A DNA stretch of 64,000 bases from Blastomyces gilchristii SLH14081 (Eukaryota; Ascomycota; Eurotiomycetes; Onygenales; Ajellomycetaceae), in NCBI RefSeq assembly GCF_000003855.2, contig NW_003101681.1, forward strand, positions 6,738,773 through 6,802,772. The letters are read 5' to 3'. Position 1 is the stretch's first letter. Each line of letters opens with the position of its first letter. Of this stretch, positions 25,600 through 37,079 are shown in pieces. A program made the translations under genes and the position numbers. Under the pieces are notes generated by a model. That model did not search any database. It was not told the DNA's origin and saw only the letters and a list, made by a program, of their open reading frames with translations.

Positions 25600-28500
25600 C
25601 TACAGTCTCATCACTTATTGAAGTGTGATGTTCATCTGATTTCTTCATTACTTTTCATTCTTTTCTTATAATCATGAAAAGATCAGAATAAGTGAGATTA
25701 TCTGATTTATAAGCATCTATGATTTCTCTTACTTCATAAGACTTTTCAATTGTAAGTCTTTTCTTTTTCAATGCTGATAATAGTGCTGTAGATAATTATA
25801 ATTCACTCAGATCTTGTATCTTTGCTTTCATAAGTTATAAATCATTGATTAAATTGTATAAGATCTGTCTCTCTGATTCTTTCAATGTGTACATTTTCAG
25901 AGAATGTGATTTAAGTATTTTATATGACTCAAATCATCTAGATTGAAACTTCTCAGAACTCTCATTGTATACAAGAACTCATATTTTCATCTTGAGACTT
26001 GATTTCTTAATAAGTGAGTCTTGTATTCTTTTCAATTAAATTACTCAGTTCAGGAGTAACTCATTAGCTTTTGCATGTGTGTGGCTGATCTCTTTCAATC
26101 TTGATTTCACATTCACAACTGTTGCATCTGCAACTGCTGTTTCTGCTGTGTCTGCAACTGCTGTTCTCTTCCTCACCTTTTTTGAAGCATTCTCTGGGAT
26201 GCGCGGATGCAATCCATACAACAGGTAGAATGATGAATACTTGGTGACTGCATGCTGCTGAATTCGTGTGACTAATAGTGCCTGACTGAGATATTCATCT
26301 CATAATCTCATAGACTTGTTCACTAGATATTTCATCAGCATGTTGCTCAAGATTTCATTTAAGCATTTCATCTTCTCATTCATTCATGAATGATATGATG
26401 TTGTTCTACAATGTCTTGTCTGTAACTGACTTATGAAATGCCTCACTGCTCCTTCTATGAGATTCACATCATTATCAGTTAGAATCTCATGCAGCATTTC
26501 ATAGTTGACATAGATCTCATCATGTAGAAACTTCATCATCACCTTCTCTATCATCTCTGAAACTGCTTTCATAACTGGCCAGCCAGTAGCATAATCAATA
26601 GCAGTGATTATTCATTGATTTTCATTTAATGTTTATGATAATATGTCTATGAGATTCATCTCTCATTGTTTGAACAGTTGTATCATACATTTCATCTGAT
26701 GTTGCACTTTCTTGCATTTCAATCCTTTCTTAGATTCTTTCACAACCTGGCAATTCAGGCACTTGTAAGTGTATATCTGAATGTTCTCAGCCATGCTTGA
26801 CTAGTATACTCTTGATTTGAGTATACTCATGAGTCCAGAGCTTTCTAAGTAACTGAATTCCTTGTACATATGAGTCATCAAGTCACATCTAAATGAAGAT
26901 TCTAGATAGGGAGCTTCTGTGTATTCTAGATTACAGTAAAACACAATGTTATTTTTTAATTTTCTCAGCTTGAAGTTTGAAAGCATCTCTTCTACTACTT
27001 TTACAAGACACTTATCATCTGACATCTTGCTATTCTTTAAGTAAGAGATTATAATGTTCACTCATTCTGATTCCTTGCATTCTCTCAGTATGTTTAATGT
27101 GAACATCTCTTATATCTGATTCACAGAACTCTTATTCATGAAATTGAGTCTGTAACTGATTATATCTGACATCACTGTGTCTGATCTCTTCTGATATTTG
27201 ATATGAAGATTGTATACTTGAAACTCTGAGATTCAACATACTAAGCATTTGAAAGGTTTTGTCATTGATTGTAGATAGATGAGACTTTCATAATCTGTGA
27301 TCACTGTTGTTATATACTCATTGTTAATATATCTATCTCATAATACCAGTGTGTGCTTGATCACTAGTAATTCCTTTTCATACACTGAGTAATTGAGCTC
27401 AGTACTTGATAGTTTTCTATCATTGTATGTCACTGAGTGCAGCTTGCTGTTCTTACTCATCTGTAGAAGAGTGTCTTTAATAGCTCATTCAAATGTATTT
27501 ATCTCAATATAGAAAGGTTTATCACAATCTGATTAAATAAGCACTGAGAATATTGTTACATGTTCTCTCAGTGTGAGAAAAGCCTCTTCACACACAGTAT
27601 TTCAGATGATTGAATGAAACTTCTTCTTTCACAGATTCACATCTGTTTCTCTTAAGAGATCTGAGAGTGATACAGATATTCATGTAAAATCCTTAATAAA
27701 TCTACAGTAGTATGAGATCAACTTAAGAAACTGTTATACATGATGTATATTTCTCAGCTGTGATCAATTCACTATGACACTCAATTTCTCTGAAATGAGA
27801 TGTATATAGTCATCACTCACTACATGTTCTATAAACTTCAACTCTTTCATTTCAAACACACACTTGATTGATTTGATATAGAGCTTATACTCTGTCAGAG
27901 TTGTAAGCACTTCATTGAGATGCTTCAGATATTCATTATATAAGTTTGAAAAGACTAGAATATTATTAAGATATATGAGATATGAGATTTCATTCTGTTT
28001 ATAAAGAATTGTATTCATCATCATTTAAAAGATGACAGACACATTTGTCAGACTGAATAATATTATCAGAAATTCAAACTTTTCTCATTGTGTATTAAAC
28101 ATAGTTTGCAGAACTGACAGTTTGTCTACACAGATCTGCCAGTATTCTGAGAGAAGATTAATCTTTGATAGATATCAGATGTTTTCAACTGTATTCAACT
28201 ATTATTGAATTCATAATAGTGAATATTTATTCTTGATTATAAGCTTATTAAGTGCTTGATAATTTGATACACATCTGTCACTCTTCACTCATCTTTTTTC
28301 ATGAATAGAACTGAAAAGCCTCACATGCTTGATACAAGTGTTATGAGATCATATCTAAAAGGTCTGTGATCTGACACTTCTGTTCTTTAAGATGTGTTTG
28401 TGACAGAGGATATGCATTCTGATTGACTGATTTGCATTCTCTGTGTCAATCTCATGTATGAATCCTCAATCTGGTGACAATTTCAGTGAAAGATCTGTTT

Positions 28501-28750
28501 GAAAGACCTTTTCATACTTCTTCAGAAGCTTCTTCATACACTTATTCTCTCACATATTCTTTATCTTAGTTTTCTTCACTTCTGAGTTCTGTATAACATA
28601 TAGAATGCTTTCAGATGTGTTCTCTTTGCTTGTTAATGTATAAGCAGATTTAATTCTTCTATATCAGAGATGTGAAATGTTCTTCTTATATCAGTTAATA
28701 AAATTGTATGAATCATTTTCTTTCTATCAGTCAACTGCATATGACATGTA
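25600..28750 (-). pseudogene. Element Z pol remnant: RT, RNase H, integrase with GPY/F end
   Basis: RT is best seen at 28024-27764: a catalytic box YLNNILVFSN (YLDDILVFS mutated), then ECVF-type motif KSIKCVFEMKELKF. RNase H lies around 27700-27200. Integrase occupies about 27060-26200, with TRHCRTTSYHS (from TxxxTxYHPQ) and SSFYLLYGLHPRIP. Downstream, KFQSR-FESYKILKSHSLK (about 25950-25890) matches a GPY/F module, which helps integrase to multimerise and act. There is no chromodomain like that of W. Stops in all domains. Confidence 0.85.
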
Positions 28751-28849
28751 CATCATTGAATCTGTGAGTTAAACCTTTAAAATCAATCAAGTCTGAGAAT
28801 AAGGTCATATTTCATGTTCTGCAGCTCTTGTGCTTAAATATAGCAAGAT

Positions 28850-30480
28850 TATTCTCTGAAGTGCAAGAGAACTCTTACTCTTACAGGTGATATCAAATAT
28901 CAGTTATCAGATAATCTTATACATCAGAGATTCTTCACTCAGCAGATCTCTTTCAATCTTTGAATTATATAATTATCAATATATTGTGTAGAAGCTTCTG
29001 TGTCTGCTAACACTTTTATAGCCATCTCTCAATTCTTACTCAAGTACTCTCTATACATTAACATTTCAGGTCTCAAGATATTGAGATGAGTGTTCACTTC
29101 ATCATTCTCATTCATACTTTATTCAGAAGTCTGCTTCTTCTTTGCATTCACAGAATTCAGAGAGTCATCTAACACAGACATCTCTTTCACTTTGAAGGCT
29201 TTTCATAGAATATCAGTAAGTGTCTTCAAGCTCACTGATTCTGCTAGTTTTTTAACTGTGCATGCTGAGTGTAATCTTTTACATCATGATTTTGACATCT
29301 GCAGTTGAAGCAAGCTTAATACTCATAATATTAAGATTTTCACTCAGAGAATCTCTTTTTCAGAGAATTCAGTGCTTTAGCAATAGCATTCAGATCTAGA
29401 TTCATTGCATTCAGATATATGACTTGTGTCATAGAAGTCTGATTATCTGTTCTTCACTGAGATATACTTGATTACAGTATTTTCTGTTGCAATTGACTCA
29501 CTTGTTTCTGTATGATGAGAATATTATATGCTTTCTTCACTGTATCTGACTGTGAGATTAAGCATTTTCATTCTGTTTTCAACTCAGATGTAAGATCATG
29601 AATGAAGATCTGTAAATAGAAAGATATTGAAAGCTCTTCATTTAATATAAGATAGTGTAAGCTGAAGTATATGAAGTATAATGTAAGATTACTTACTTAT
29701 TTATACTTAGTGAAGTATTTATAATACTTGTCTTATATATTCACTTTCTCAAAGTTGTATAAGATTTATTTGAAAAACTCATTTCATATTCATGAGAATG
29801 AATATCACTTCAGATCTGTGAGATTTATCTTTTCATCAGTCATTTATAATGACTTCACTTTTTCATATAGAAACATAGCAGATCTTAAGACTTGTTAAAA
29901 TTCTGTTAACTGTCTGTCTGTGAGTTCATATTCAATCTGATAATATAATCACATCTGACTTAGTCAGCTGATTGCAGCATTATTTTTTCAGTTGTTATTA
30001 AAACTTAATAACTTCAGCAGATCTTCTGACTTAATATATTTCATACTCAGATTCTCATTCTGCACAGCAGTCTCTGATAATGTGTATACTTCTGAAGAGA
30101 TTATAAATGATTGTGATGAAATCTTCAGATTCAGTATAGTTATCTATCTGTGTAAATATTCAATCTTCTGCTGCAGACCTAAGATCTGATTTTCTCTATT
30201 CTTATTGATGATGATAATTGCATCAGTGAAGCTCTTCATAGTGAATACTTAATCTGCAGTAAATGTTAATTGTTGTTTGACTTCTATCTCAGTCTGCTAC
30301 TGTGTATGCAAGACCTCAATCTCATTTAGAATTCTCATACATGTACAGAGCTTCAATTTCAGTTCAGCTGTTTCAGTCACTTTTCTTACTGCTTTAAGTA
30401 AACTCTCTGAGAGATTCTGCATATCTTCTGATTCAAGTAGTAGAGAAGAGTGTTGTTCATATTAGCTAGAGAAGGTATTC
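28850..30480 (-). pseudogene. Element Z gag (and protease) remnant
   Basis: Between RT and the 5' LTR on the - strand. The zinc knuckle is recognisable near 29280-29325 as ACFNCRCQNHDVKDY: C-X2-C-X4-H-X4-Y, with the last Cys turned into Tyr. The capsid part upstream (29500-30480) is broken by stops and I cannot delimit it. Function in the intact element: particle assembly and RNA packaging. Confidence 0.65.
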
Positions 30481-30516
30481 ATTTCAGTGATTTTGTCATT
30501 GATTATACAATGTCTA

Positions 30517-30582
30517 TCATTATATCACTATATCACTGTATCATTGTATCACTATATCATTCTATCACTATATTATTATATG
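30517..30582. repeat. 8-bp tandem repeat (ATATCACT-like units)
   Basis: About eight imperfect copies of ATATCACT / GTATCATT in a row, ahead of the gag region of Z. On the - strand it lies in the leader between the 5' LTR and gag. Confidence 0.85.
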
Positions 30583-30916
30583 ATTTCTGTTATCATCATA
30601 TGACTCTGATGATGATCACTCTTTCTTTTATCTCTTTGAGTGAAGAGTGATCTTCTTTGAATCTGGTTCATCACTTTCATTCCTTTTCTCACATCTCATT
30701 CATTCGCATATATGACATTTGTCTGAGTATGGAGTTTTCCTTCAACAAGTAAAGCAGTATTAATCAGATACTCTTTCACTCACTGCTCTTCATACACTAT
30801 CTTTTAAGATATTCTAGAATCACACTGACATGATAACTACAAATCACTTCATAGACAGAATTATCATATTCTGGAGAAGCCTGTGCTTCTCATCAGTTTT
30901 TAGACATGCTATCAGA

Positions 30917-31101
30917 TGTGATTCAAAGATTGCTTAAGTCAGTGTATGATTACAGGCATACACCGGCTTCTTATATATTGAATCTCATATGCTAAATTAA
31001 TTAGTGGCTGCTAGGGCCCCTCTTTACATTCATACATGTACACTAGTAGTTCGGAAGTGGCCGTGTTATTATCTGATGATCATACATTCTTCTGAACCAC
31101 A
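30917..31101 (-). repeat. 5' LTR of element Z
   Basis: 185 bp, beginning TGTGATTCAAAGA and ending TTCTGAACCACA, followed by GACA, the partner of GATA before the left LTR. Confidence 0.92.
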
Positions 31102-31883
31102 GACAGTTTGAACACTGTGTTTGAGCTTTGAGATTCATTCTTGAGTCTTTGTATTCATGAACTCTCATTTTCAAATCTACAACTCTTACTTCAGAGATCT
31201 TTGACTGTTCAAGTATCTTTATATATACTAGAACAGAGACATTTCTTCTACTTTGTCTGAACTCAATTGAATTTAGTCATACAGACTCTTTTCTCAGTTA
31301 AATAGAGTTGTATTCTTCTAATTCATTTTTAAGAAGTAGTATTTCTTCTTCACAGTCAAAAATTTCAACTGAAATATTATAAAGAATGAATTTTTCTCTC
31401 TTTTCATCTCTCTCAGATAGAATTATTGTGTTTAATAAAGATTCTATTGTTAATTTTCAGAGATTCTCATTCTGAATAAGGAATTCTGCACTGAATTCAA
31501 GCATTATAGTCAGAATGATAGAGTTTTTAAAGAAGAATGACTTAATTAAAGCTATAACTGATTTTTGAACTTCAATATCAGTCATCAACTGAGAAAAGAA
31601 CTGCTGATTAATTTTATTTCTGATTCTGAAAATGAGATTTGAGTTTAGCTTGTTTCTTTGTAAGATGTTCTGATTTGAGACTTTGAGAATAAGTCTTCTA
31701 TTTCTGAAGATTTGAAAGTTTTTCTTCTTTTGCATTTTTTTCTTCACTTTTCTATGAATAGAAGTATGAGCATTATTCTTCTCAGTTTTCTCAGGATTTT
31801 GAGTATGTTTTGAGATAGCAGATTTAGAGACAGCTGATTCAGCTGCTTGAGCATATGTTTCTTCTGATCAAAGAAGAAGAAGA

Positions 31884-32038
31884 NNNNNNNNNNNNNNNNN
31901 NNNNNNNNNNNNNNNNNNNNNNNNNNNNNNNNNNNNNNNNNNNNNNNNNNNNNNNNNNNNNNNNNNNNNNNNNNNNNNNNNNNNNNNNNNNNNNNNNNNN
32001 NNNNNNNNNNNNNNNNNNNNNNNNNNNNNNNNNNNNNN
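31884..32038. other. Assembly gap (155 N)
   Basis: A run of 155 unknown bases within ORF1 of LINE B. A protein drawn across it is meaningless. Confidence 1.
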
Positions 32039-32215
32039 TTCATCTTACTCAGACACTGCTTTGAAGAATCTTACTTACTTTTTCAAGTTTCTGTATTTCA
32101 AGAACTTGTTATTTCTCTATTTCTTCTTTCTTTCTTCTCTTCAGAATTTCAATCTCAGAAATAGCAATTGAGAAAGCATCTTTTTTCATATTAACTGAGT
32201 GTATTTTTAAACTCA

Positions 32216-32360
32216 TTATTCTCACTCAATGAAAAGTTGATCAGACTGTTTCAATTGAGATATGTATTGAACTCTTTTAAAAAGTTGATCAGACTGTTTC
32301 AATTAAGAGGTTTCTAAGTCTGTTTTCAATTAAAAAGTTGGTTAGACTGTTTCAAAAAAA
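32216..32360 (-). repeat. LINE B 5' region with three tandem repeats
   Basis: Three spaced copies of a ~26-bp unit, AAAGTTGATCAGACTGTTTC in the first two and AAAGTTGGTTAGACTGTTTC in the third, starting near 32242, 32282 and 32334. They lie directly upstream of the ORF1 start, where LINEs carry an internal promoter; a promoter role is inference. Confidence 0.7.
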
Positions 32361-33318
32361 GAATAAAAGACTTTTATGTATAAAACACCTGATTTTTTTC
32401 ACACTAGTTTAGTAACTAGGTTAGATTTTTGAAGAGAATCTAATAAACTAAAATTGATTCTTAAGATAAATCAATAAAATCTTTACAATCTCTTTCTTGA
32501 GATACAGTGAGGAAAAGTATGATATCAATTGATAATAAATCAGATAATATGACTGTTTTTAAGAGAAAAACTAACAAAAAATAAGTCAATTTTTTGCAGA
32601 GAAATTAATTAAAACTATTCAATTTTATTCTAAATCATTCAATTCTTCTCACACAACAAGTATGCAACTCAAATCAGTTAATAAAGAGTGTAAAAAAGAA
32701 TTAAGTATTAATAAAAGCTCTTCAGTCACTGAAAAAGTAATTCTTACTTAAAAGAATATGAAATTATGACAGAAAACAGCTCTGTTTTTAATTCTTTGTA
32801 AGAATATTGTATAAAACTCAGAGAAAAATATCTTACTTTTTTAAGAGAAGTAAAAAACTATTTCTAAGATCTTTTTTTTTTGCATTAACTGCTGCAGAAG
32901 AATGAGATAGAAACTGCTAAGATATACACTATTATATACTTTCTATCAAGACTTTTTCTCTTCAGAGTCTTGATATTATAGAGAATATAAATCTGTTTCT
33001 ATATAATAATATAAATATTGTCAGCAGAATGTAGAGGAACTGATTATTTATATCTTAAAATAGAAGACTTTATCAATGATTATATCAATATAGAGTTAAT
33101 TCTCAAATTCAATAGAAATCTAGTGTTGCTGTTCTTAATTCCTTGCAGAATCTATTGAATATTGAGATATTAAAACTAGATTTAATATATCTCACTGTTC
33201 AGGAATCAAAGGCTCAGTCAGATCTTGAGATATACTGAATTTATAGTTGTTAATATACTGTCAACTTGTTCTCTTGACTCATTGTCTGCTGATTATGTAT
33301 TAAATACTGTTGCTGATA
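32361..33318. other. AT-rich sequence, nothing assigned
   Basis: About 950 bp of mutated AT-rich DNA with no motif I can name. It could hold the 5' end of LINE B or the missing upstream part of copia V, but I found no match to the V LTR. The last ~30 bp resemble sequence before 33981 and belong to a tandem duplication into which the MITE inserted. Confidence 0.5.
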
Positions 33319-33820
33319 GACTGGCCGCTGAGATCATGAATTTCATGTTTAGTTTCATTTGATCTGATCTCATACATTTCTTGGTATGAATTCTGCTGAG
33401 ACTGGCTATCAAAAAAACATGTAAAGTGACTATATATCAAATCTTAAAATGAAATCATGACTTGAAAAAAATGAGAAAGTGATTTCATTTGATTCTATTT
33501 AGTCTCATTCTTGATGTAAAGTTACTATTTTTAGACATTTTAAGGTTTTTTTTAGACTATTTTTAATTTTTTAAAAAGTAACACTTTTTGATAACACTCA
33601 AATGAGATTTAAAGTCATTTAAAATAATAAAAATAATTTAAATTGAGAAGTGAAAATCATGATCTTATTTAAAAAATGTGACAAGAGTAGACAGTAAGTC
33701 TCACTGAGACAGTATAAGACTACTATCTAATGTTAAAACTGTGTAATGAGATCAGTTGAATTGATAATAAGACTATCAAAAAATCTGGTCCTGGTCCCAG
33801 ACACGGTCACACGGTCAGTC
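33319..33820. mobile_element. MITE copy 1 (502 bp, TA target duplication)
   Basis: Non-autonomous DNA element bounded by TA on both sides (33317-33318 and 33821-33822). Ends are GACTGGCCG and, inverted, GACTGACCG. It is an inverted copy of 58453-58953 over its full length, so two independent insertions define the same ends. No coding capacity. TA duplication and short inverted termini fit a Tc1/mariner-pogo type transposase in trans (inference). Confidence 0.88.
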
Positions 33821-34466
33821 TAGTTACTGAGGTATCTTTTTGTATTATTCTGCCAGGGATGGGCCAGATTGAGAGAGGTAGTATGAGGGTGAGACTTGGT
33901 GTTGATGTCTAGATACACTGAAGACAGACCATGAAGGTTGCACTTCAGAAGTGTTCATTGATTATGTACTTGATATTATCACTGAGGTATCTTTTTGTAT
34001 TTTTCTGCCGGGGATGGGCCAGATTGAGAAGGGCGGTACGAGGGTGGGACTTGGCATTAGTGTTTTGGAACATCAAAGATGGACAGGGTTTTCGCGGAGG
34101 TCACTCCTCAGATATCTTCACAACTACAGATCAGGGATCTTCCAAAATCAAGAAGATTGTTGCATATGGCTAGGTCTCTTCACCTTACAATTTGTATGGC
34201 AATTTGGCCCGGGGTTGTGGTGTGGTAGGGGAGAATGGGGGATAATCCCACACAGGAGTTTCAAACAACGTCTGGTTCATGTTTGGCTGGATAACTCCAC
34301 CACCACACGGGGTATGCGGTCGGCGATGGGGTCAAAATGCTCATATGATCGAGGGCTTTTCGATGGATCTATCGGCGGGTTCTTATTCGAAAAATCGAGC
34401 GAGTTCGTGGTGGAGCGGTTTGTATTTCTATACTTGAGATCTTATTCTCTTTGTGAGATCTTATTT
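33821..34466. other. GC-rich unmutated segment of unknown nature
   Basis: About 640 bp with CpG and GG/CC runs intact, in strong contrast to both sides. The + strand is open for up to 177 codons (33951-34484) but the product is not recognisable and changes character when the frame is shifted. On the - strand, short open stretches exist too. It may be a fragment of a transposon or a relic gene; I cannot decide. Confidence 0.5.
33826..34063 (+). repeat. Imperfect tandem duplication, units about 155 bp apart
   Basis: 33826-33907 and 33981-34063 share CTGAGGTATCTTTTTGTATT, GATGGGCCAGATTGAGA and GACTTGG. The first unit carries A or T where the second has G or C (GGTAGTATGAGG against GGCGGTACGAGG). 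The similarity continues left of the MITE (GATTATGTA at about 33287 and 33963), so the MITE sits inside unit 1. Confidence 0.75.
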
Positions 34467-34954
34467 CAGAGTCAGAGTGACTGATGAGCAAGCTTCTATA
34501 TAGAGACTCAGTGTCTGCTTAACTAATTAATTGTTTCTCTATTTCTTATATATTGTTATGTATTCAGATATCTTCTTGATAAATAATTATTTCTAATAAG
34601 ATGATAATGAACATTTTTCAAGTGTAAGAGATCTACACTGAATAGATAGATATAATATATAGATCTTATAATACAAAAGTGAAAAACATTAGAGAAGAAA
34701 AAAAGAGAAAGTACAGAAATCAGTGATTGAAGTGAATATTTATATATGTACACAGTGAAGCTTCAGAGCAGTAGAATAGAAATTCTGTGTATATGATAAA
34801 GCTTTAAGACAGAAGAATAGAAATTCTGTGAGTTTTTCAGCTGAGAATTGATGACTGAGAATCAGAGCTTTCAGCAGAATCTATGAAGTGAAATGAAATA
34901 GTCTATATAATTGATCAGGTGCAGCCTGTCACATAGAGAGACTGTATAAGTTGT

Positions 34955-35212
34955 TGTAAGAATAAGTGCTCGCAGGCGATTATTCGGGTGTTTGCAGCTT
35001 GGCGTGATATATACTGTTAACTACTAGAAGTGTTTGTGATAGGAAGATAAAATATAGAGGTCAAATGTATAATAGCATTCAAGCTGAGTTATAAATAGTA
35101 TTCATGAACTCCAGTCTATATAGTTGTGTGTAGTCAAGAGCTGCTAGCTCTATTGATTACATGAGAGATAGGAATAGAGGTAAAGAATTTGTAAGAAGCA
35201 GAATTTCTTACA
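34955..35212 (-). repeat. 3' LTR of element X
   Basis: 258 bp, TGTAAGAATAAGTGC to GAATTTCTTACA. Its first ~60 bp keep CpG steps (CTCGCAGGCGATTATTCGGG) that are mutated in the other LTR, whereas its end is mutated where the other LTR keeps GGATCCGCAAGGAGCGGG. Confidence 0.93.
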
Positions 35213-36050
35213 TACCTCTCTCTCTCTAAGGCTTTGTTCATGAAGTCTTTCACTGAGTGACTTCATAGTCAGCTCAGCACTGCAGTGATACTTACTAAAA
35301 ACTCTTTATATCTATAAAAAATCTCAGTGAGAAAAAATCCCTTGTTACTGTAAAGAGAAAAGAGTCTGTCACTCAGTTTCTTATTTTACAAGATTCTTTA
35401 TAATCTACAGATTCTTCTCTGACTATCACACAGATTCATCTTGCATCTTTCATACAGAAGAGTTTCAGTTAACTCTCAACTATTTTCATGAGATTCTTGT
35501 ATAATTATCACACAGATTCATCTCACAGATGAATCACTCTCTGTGAAATTATTCTCATCAAAGAGAAACATTTATGAGTTAATCTTTCACTCATTCTTGT
35601 GAATCATTGTTCTTTGACACTGTAGAATTGTGAGGAATTTTTCATTCTTTCATCAACTTTGTAGAATTGTAGAATCAAGATGTTCACAGTCTGCAATCAC
35701 TCTTTATAGTCATATAGAAAGATTCAGGCCTGTGATTCATAATCACTCTTATTTACTAGAGTAATCTGACTGTTTCACAGAATCACTCACAGTGTAAGCA
35801 AACCTCTCTAGAGTAGTATAAATATCTCAGATCTGTCTACAGAATCTCATCTTCTTTTTCCTTTTTCTATAACAGCTCTCATTCTTATAAACTATGAGTA
35901 TTTTCATTCATTCACAAAGTGTTTTCACTCAGATGATAGAGAGAGAGTGTTTCTAATAATATTCATATATTAATTCAAGAACTTCTCAAGAATAAAAAAT
36001 TTTTCAATTTCAATCTTTTTATAAACAATGTCTGATCACTACTGAGCTTC
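35213..36050 (-). other. Element X 3' non-coding part, nothing recognised
   Basis: AT-rich stretch between the post-pol frame and the 3' LTR. Only the purine tract next to the LTR (35213-35225) has a recognisable role, as primer for second-strand synthesis. Confidence 0.5.
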
Positions 36051-36359
36051 TTATAAGTGTCTCTGTGACTTCTCTAATTGCTTTTTATCAGCTGATGAAG
36101 CAGGGGTGCTGCTGTTCATGACTGCATCTTCACTCTTCTCAGCTTCATCACTGCACCTGATCTTCAGGCCAGTGATCAATCCCCTGTCTTTCTCAAGCCA
36201 GTCTCTGACTCTAAGCAGCACAGTTCTTTCCTTTGCTGTAAGTCTTCTCATAAGTAATTTCTTACAGACTCTAGCTGACAGTTCTTGTAAAACTCTCAGT
36301 GTTGTCAGTATCTTCTGCAGCCCCGCAGGCCTATAATCACTTGTTCCCTGCTCATACAA
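36051..36359 (-). CDS. Element X extra ORF (ORF3), 102 aa, unknown function
   Basis: The longest intact frame in X, read in the same direction as pol and lying between pol and the 3' LTR. The product is basic and helical, with Leu and Arg/Lys repeats (LRVLQELSARVCKKLLMRRL, TVLLRVRDWLEKDRG), then a polar Ser/Ala/Lys-rich end. The block keeps CC, GG and some CpG although the DNA on both sides is mutated. The true start may lie further upstream, since RIP stops could have cut it. I recognise no domain. Elements W and Z have coding-like sequence at the same place. Confidence 0.4.
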   Translation of the reverse strand: MYEQGTSDYRPAGLQKILTTLRVLQELSARVCKKLLMRRLTAKERTVLLRVRDWLEKDRGLITGLKIRCSDEAEKSEDAVMNSSTPASSADKKQLEKSQRHL

Positions 36360-37079
36360 TCACTGATCAGACATATGTGAATATGCCTAGGTTCTCTATC
36401 AATGATTCTCACATCACAGTACATTTTCACAATTTCATTATCAATGAGAGATGAGTCTCTGAATATCTGCAAAATCTGAGTAATCAAGACAATGTAAATG
36501 TCATGAATTCATGATAGAAGTTAACCTGAATAGATGAGCTCTCTCTCTATGTCTCAATTGTTTTCAGACTGAATACTTCAGCATAACTGAGAGAGTGAAC
36601 ACAGCTTCATAAGAGATATCTGATCACATACACAGACAGTCAGCTCTCAAGATTCTGCTGTAACTATATACACTCTGATGTTCAGCTTCTCTGAAGTCTG
36701 TGCATTTCTGATAGTCTTTATATCAAATGCAATAATTGTCTGTACTATGAGTATGATACTTTCTGCTTCTTTGAAGAGAGAAATTGATAGTTGTAAGAGA
36801 GTTGAGTGTTATAAATGTTGAGAATATAAGTTTAAGTTTTCTTTGTTTTTTCTTTATTAATCTTCAAATTGTGTTCATGACTCTGTTTATTTTCTTATTT
36901 TTTAGTTTTAATGAGAATATGATTTCTTCTTCTCTTATATACACTGCAGACTGTTTATATCAGTAGAAACTCATTATTTTATAGACTAGAGTTCACAAAT
37001 GACAGTGTTAATGTCTTTATTATAATCAGATTCTTAGTGAAGACTGCATCATTCTGACTTATCAGAATTTACAGTATAA

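Larger units (their letters stand above)
22828..31101 (-). mobile_element. Gypsy element Z, full-length Ty3/gypsy retrotransposon, RIP-degraded
   Basis: 8,274-bp element on the - strand with two 185-bp LTRs that start TGTGATTCA and end in the inverse (TGAATCACA or TGAACCACA). The 4-bp flanks are GATA (22824-22827) and GACA (31102-31105), equal apart from one C-to-T change. A purine tract AGAAGAGAA borders the left LTR on the - strand. Gag, RT and integrase with a GPY/F-type end are visible, followed by ~2.5 kb with a possible extra coding region. It inserted in the zinc-knuckle codons of LINE B ORF1. Confidence 0.93.
22339..32215 (-). pseudogene. LINE B ORF1 (gag-like, zinc knuckles), interrupted by Z and a gap
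   Basis: ORF1 starts at ATG 32215 (MSLKIHSVNMKKDAFSIAI), is rich in Lys and Glu, and continues to 31102; 155 bases in it are unknown (31884-32038). It resumes at 22827 after element Z. Across the Z junction the reading frame restores a set of Cys-rich knuckles: SNCQRYEYS, then KCAFYARDYKTSEHKYE, then KCSNCKEKHASSSKQC near 22640-22680. Such triple knuckles are typical of the nucleic-acid-binding ORF1 protein of I/Tad-type LINEs. ORF1 ends near 22339, just upstream of ORF2. Several TGA/TAA stops mark it as dead. Confidence 0.75.
17974..32360 (-). mobile_element. LINE copy B, Tad1-type, near full length, split by element Z
   Basis: About 6.1 kb of LINE on the - strand: 3' tail (TTA)n at 17974-18005, ORF2 22315-18360, ORF1 32215-22339 interrupted by Z at 22828-31101, and a 5' untranslated region with tandem repeats to about 32360. 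Two partly overlapping or adjoining ORFs (gag-like with zinc knuckles, then endonuclease-RT-RNase H) define the Tad1 clade. Its 5' ORF2 half shares RIP damage with LINE A, but the last ~1 kb is intact. The 5' boundary is approximate. It inserted in copia V, so it postdates V. Confidence 0.85.

Noticed and set aside
30517..30582. CRISPR-like array
   Set aside because: Units of 8 bp without spacers, in a eukaryotic retrotransposon; a simple tandem repeat. No CRISPR array exists in the window.
33951..34484. 177-codon frame as a host gene
   Set aside because: No domain, no splice or start context that stands out, and it crosses into the Y LTR at 34467. Kept only as an unassigned segment.
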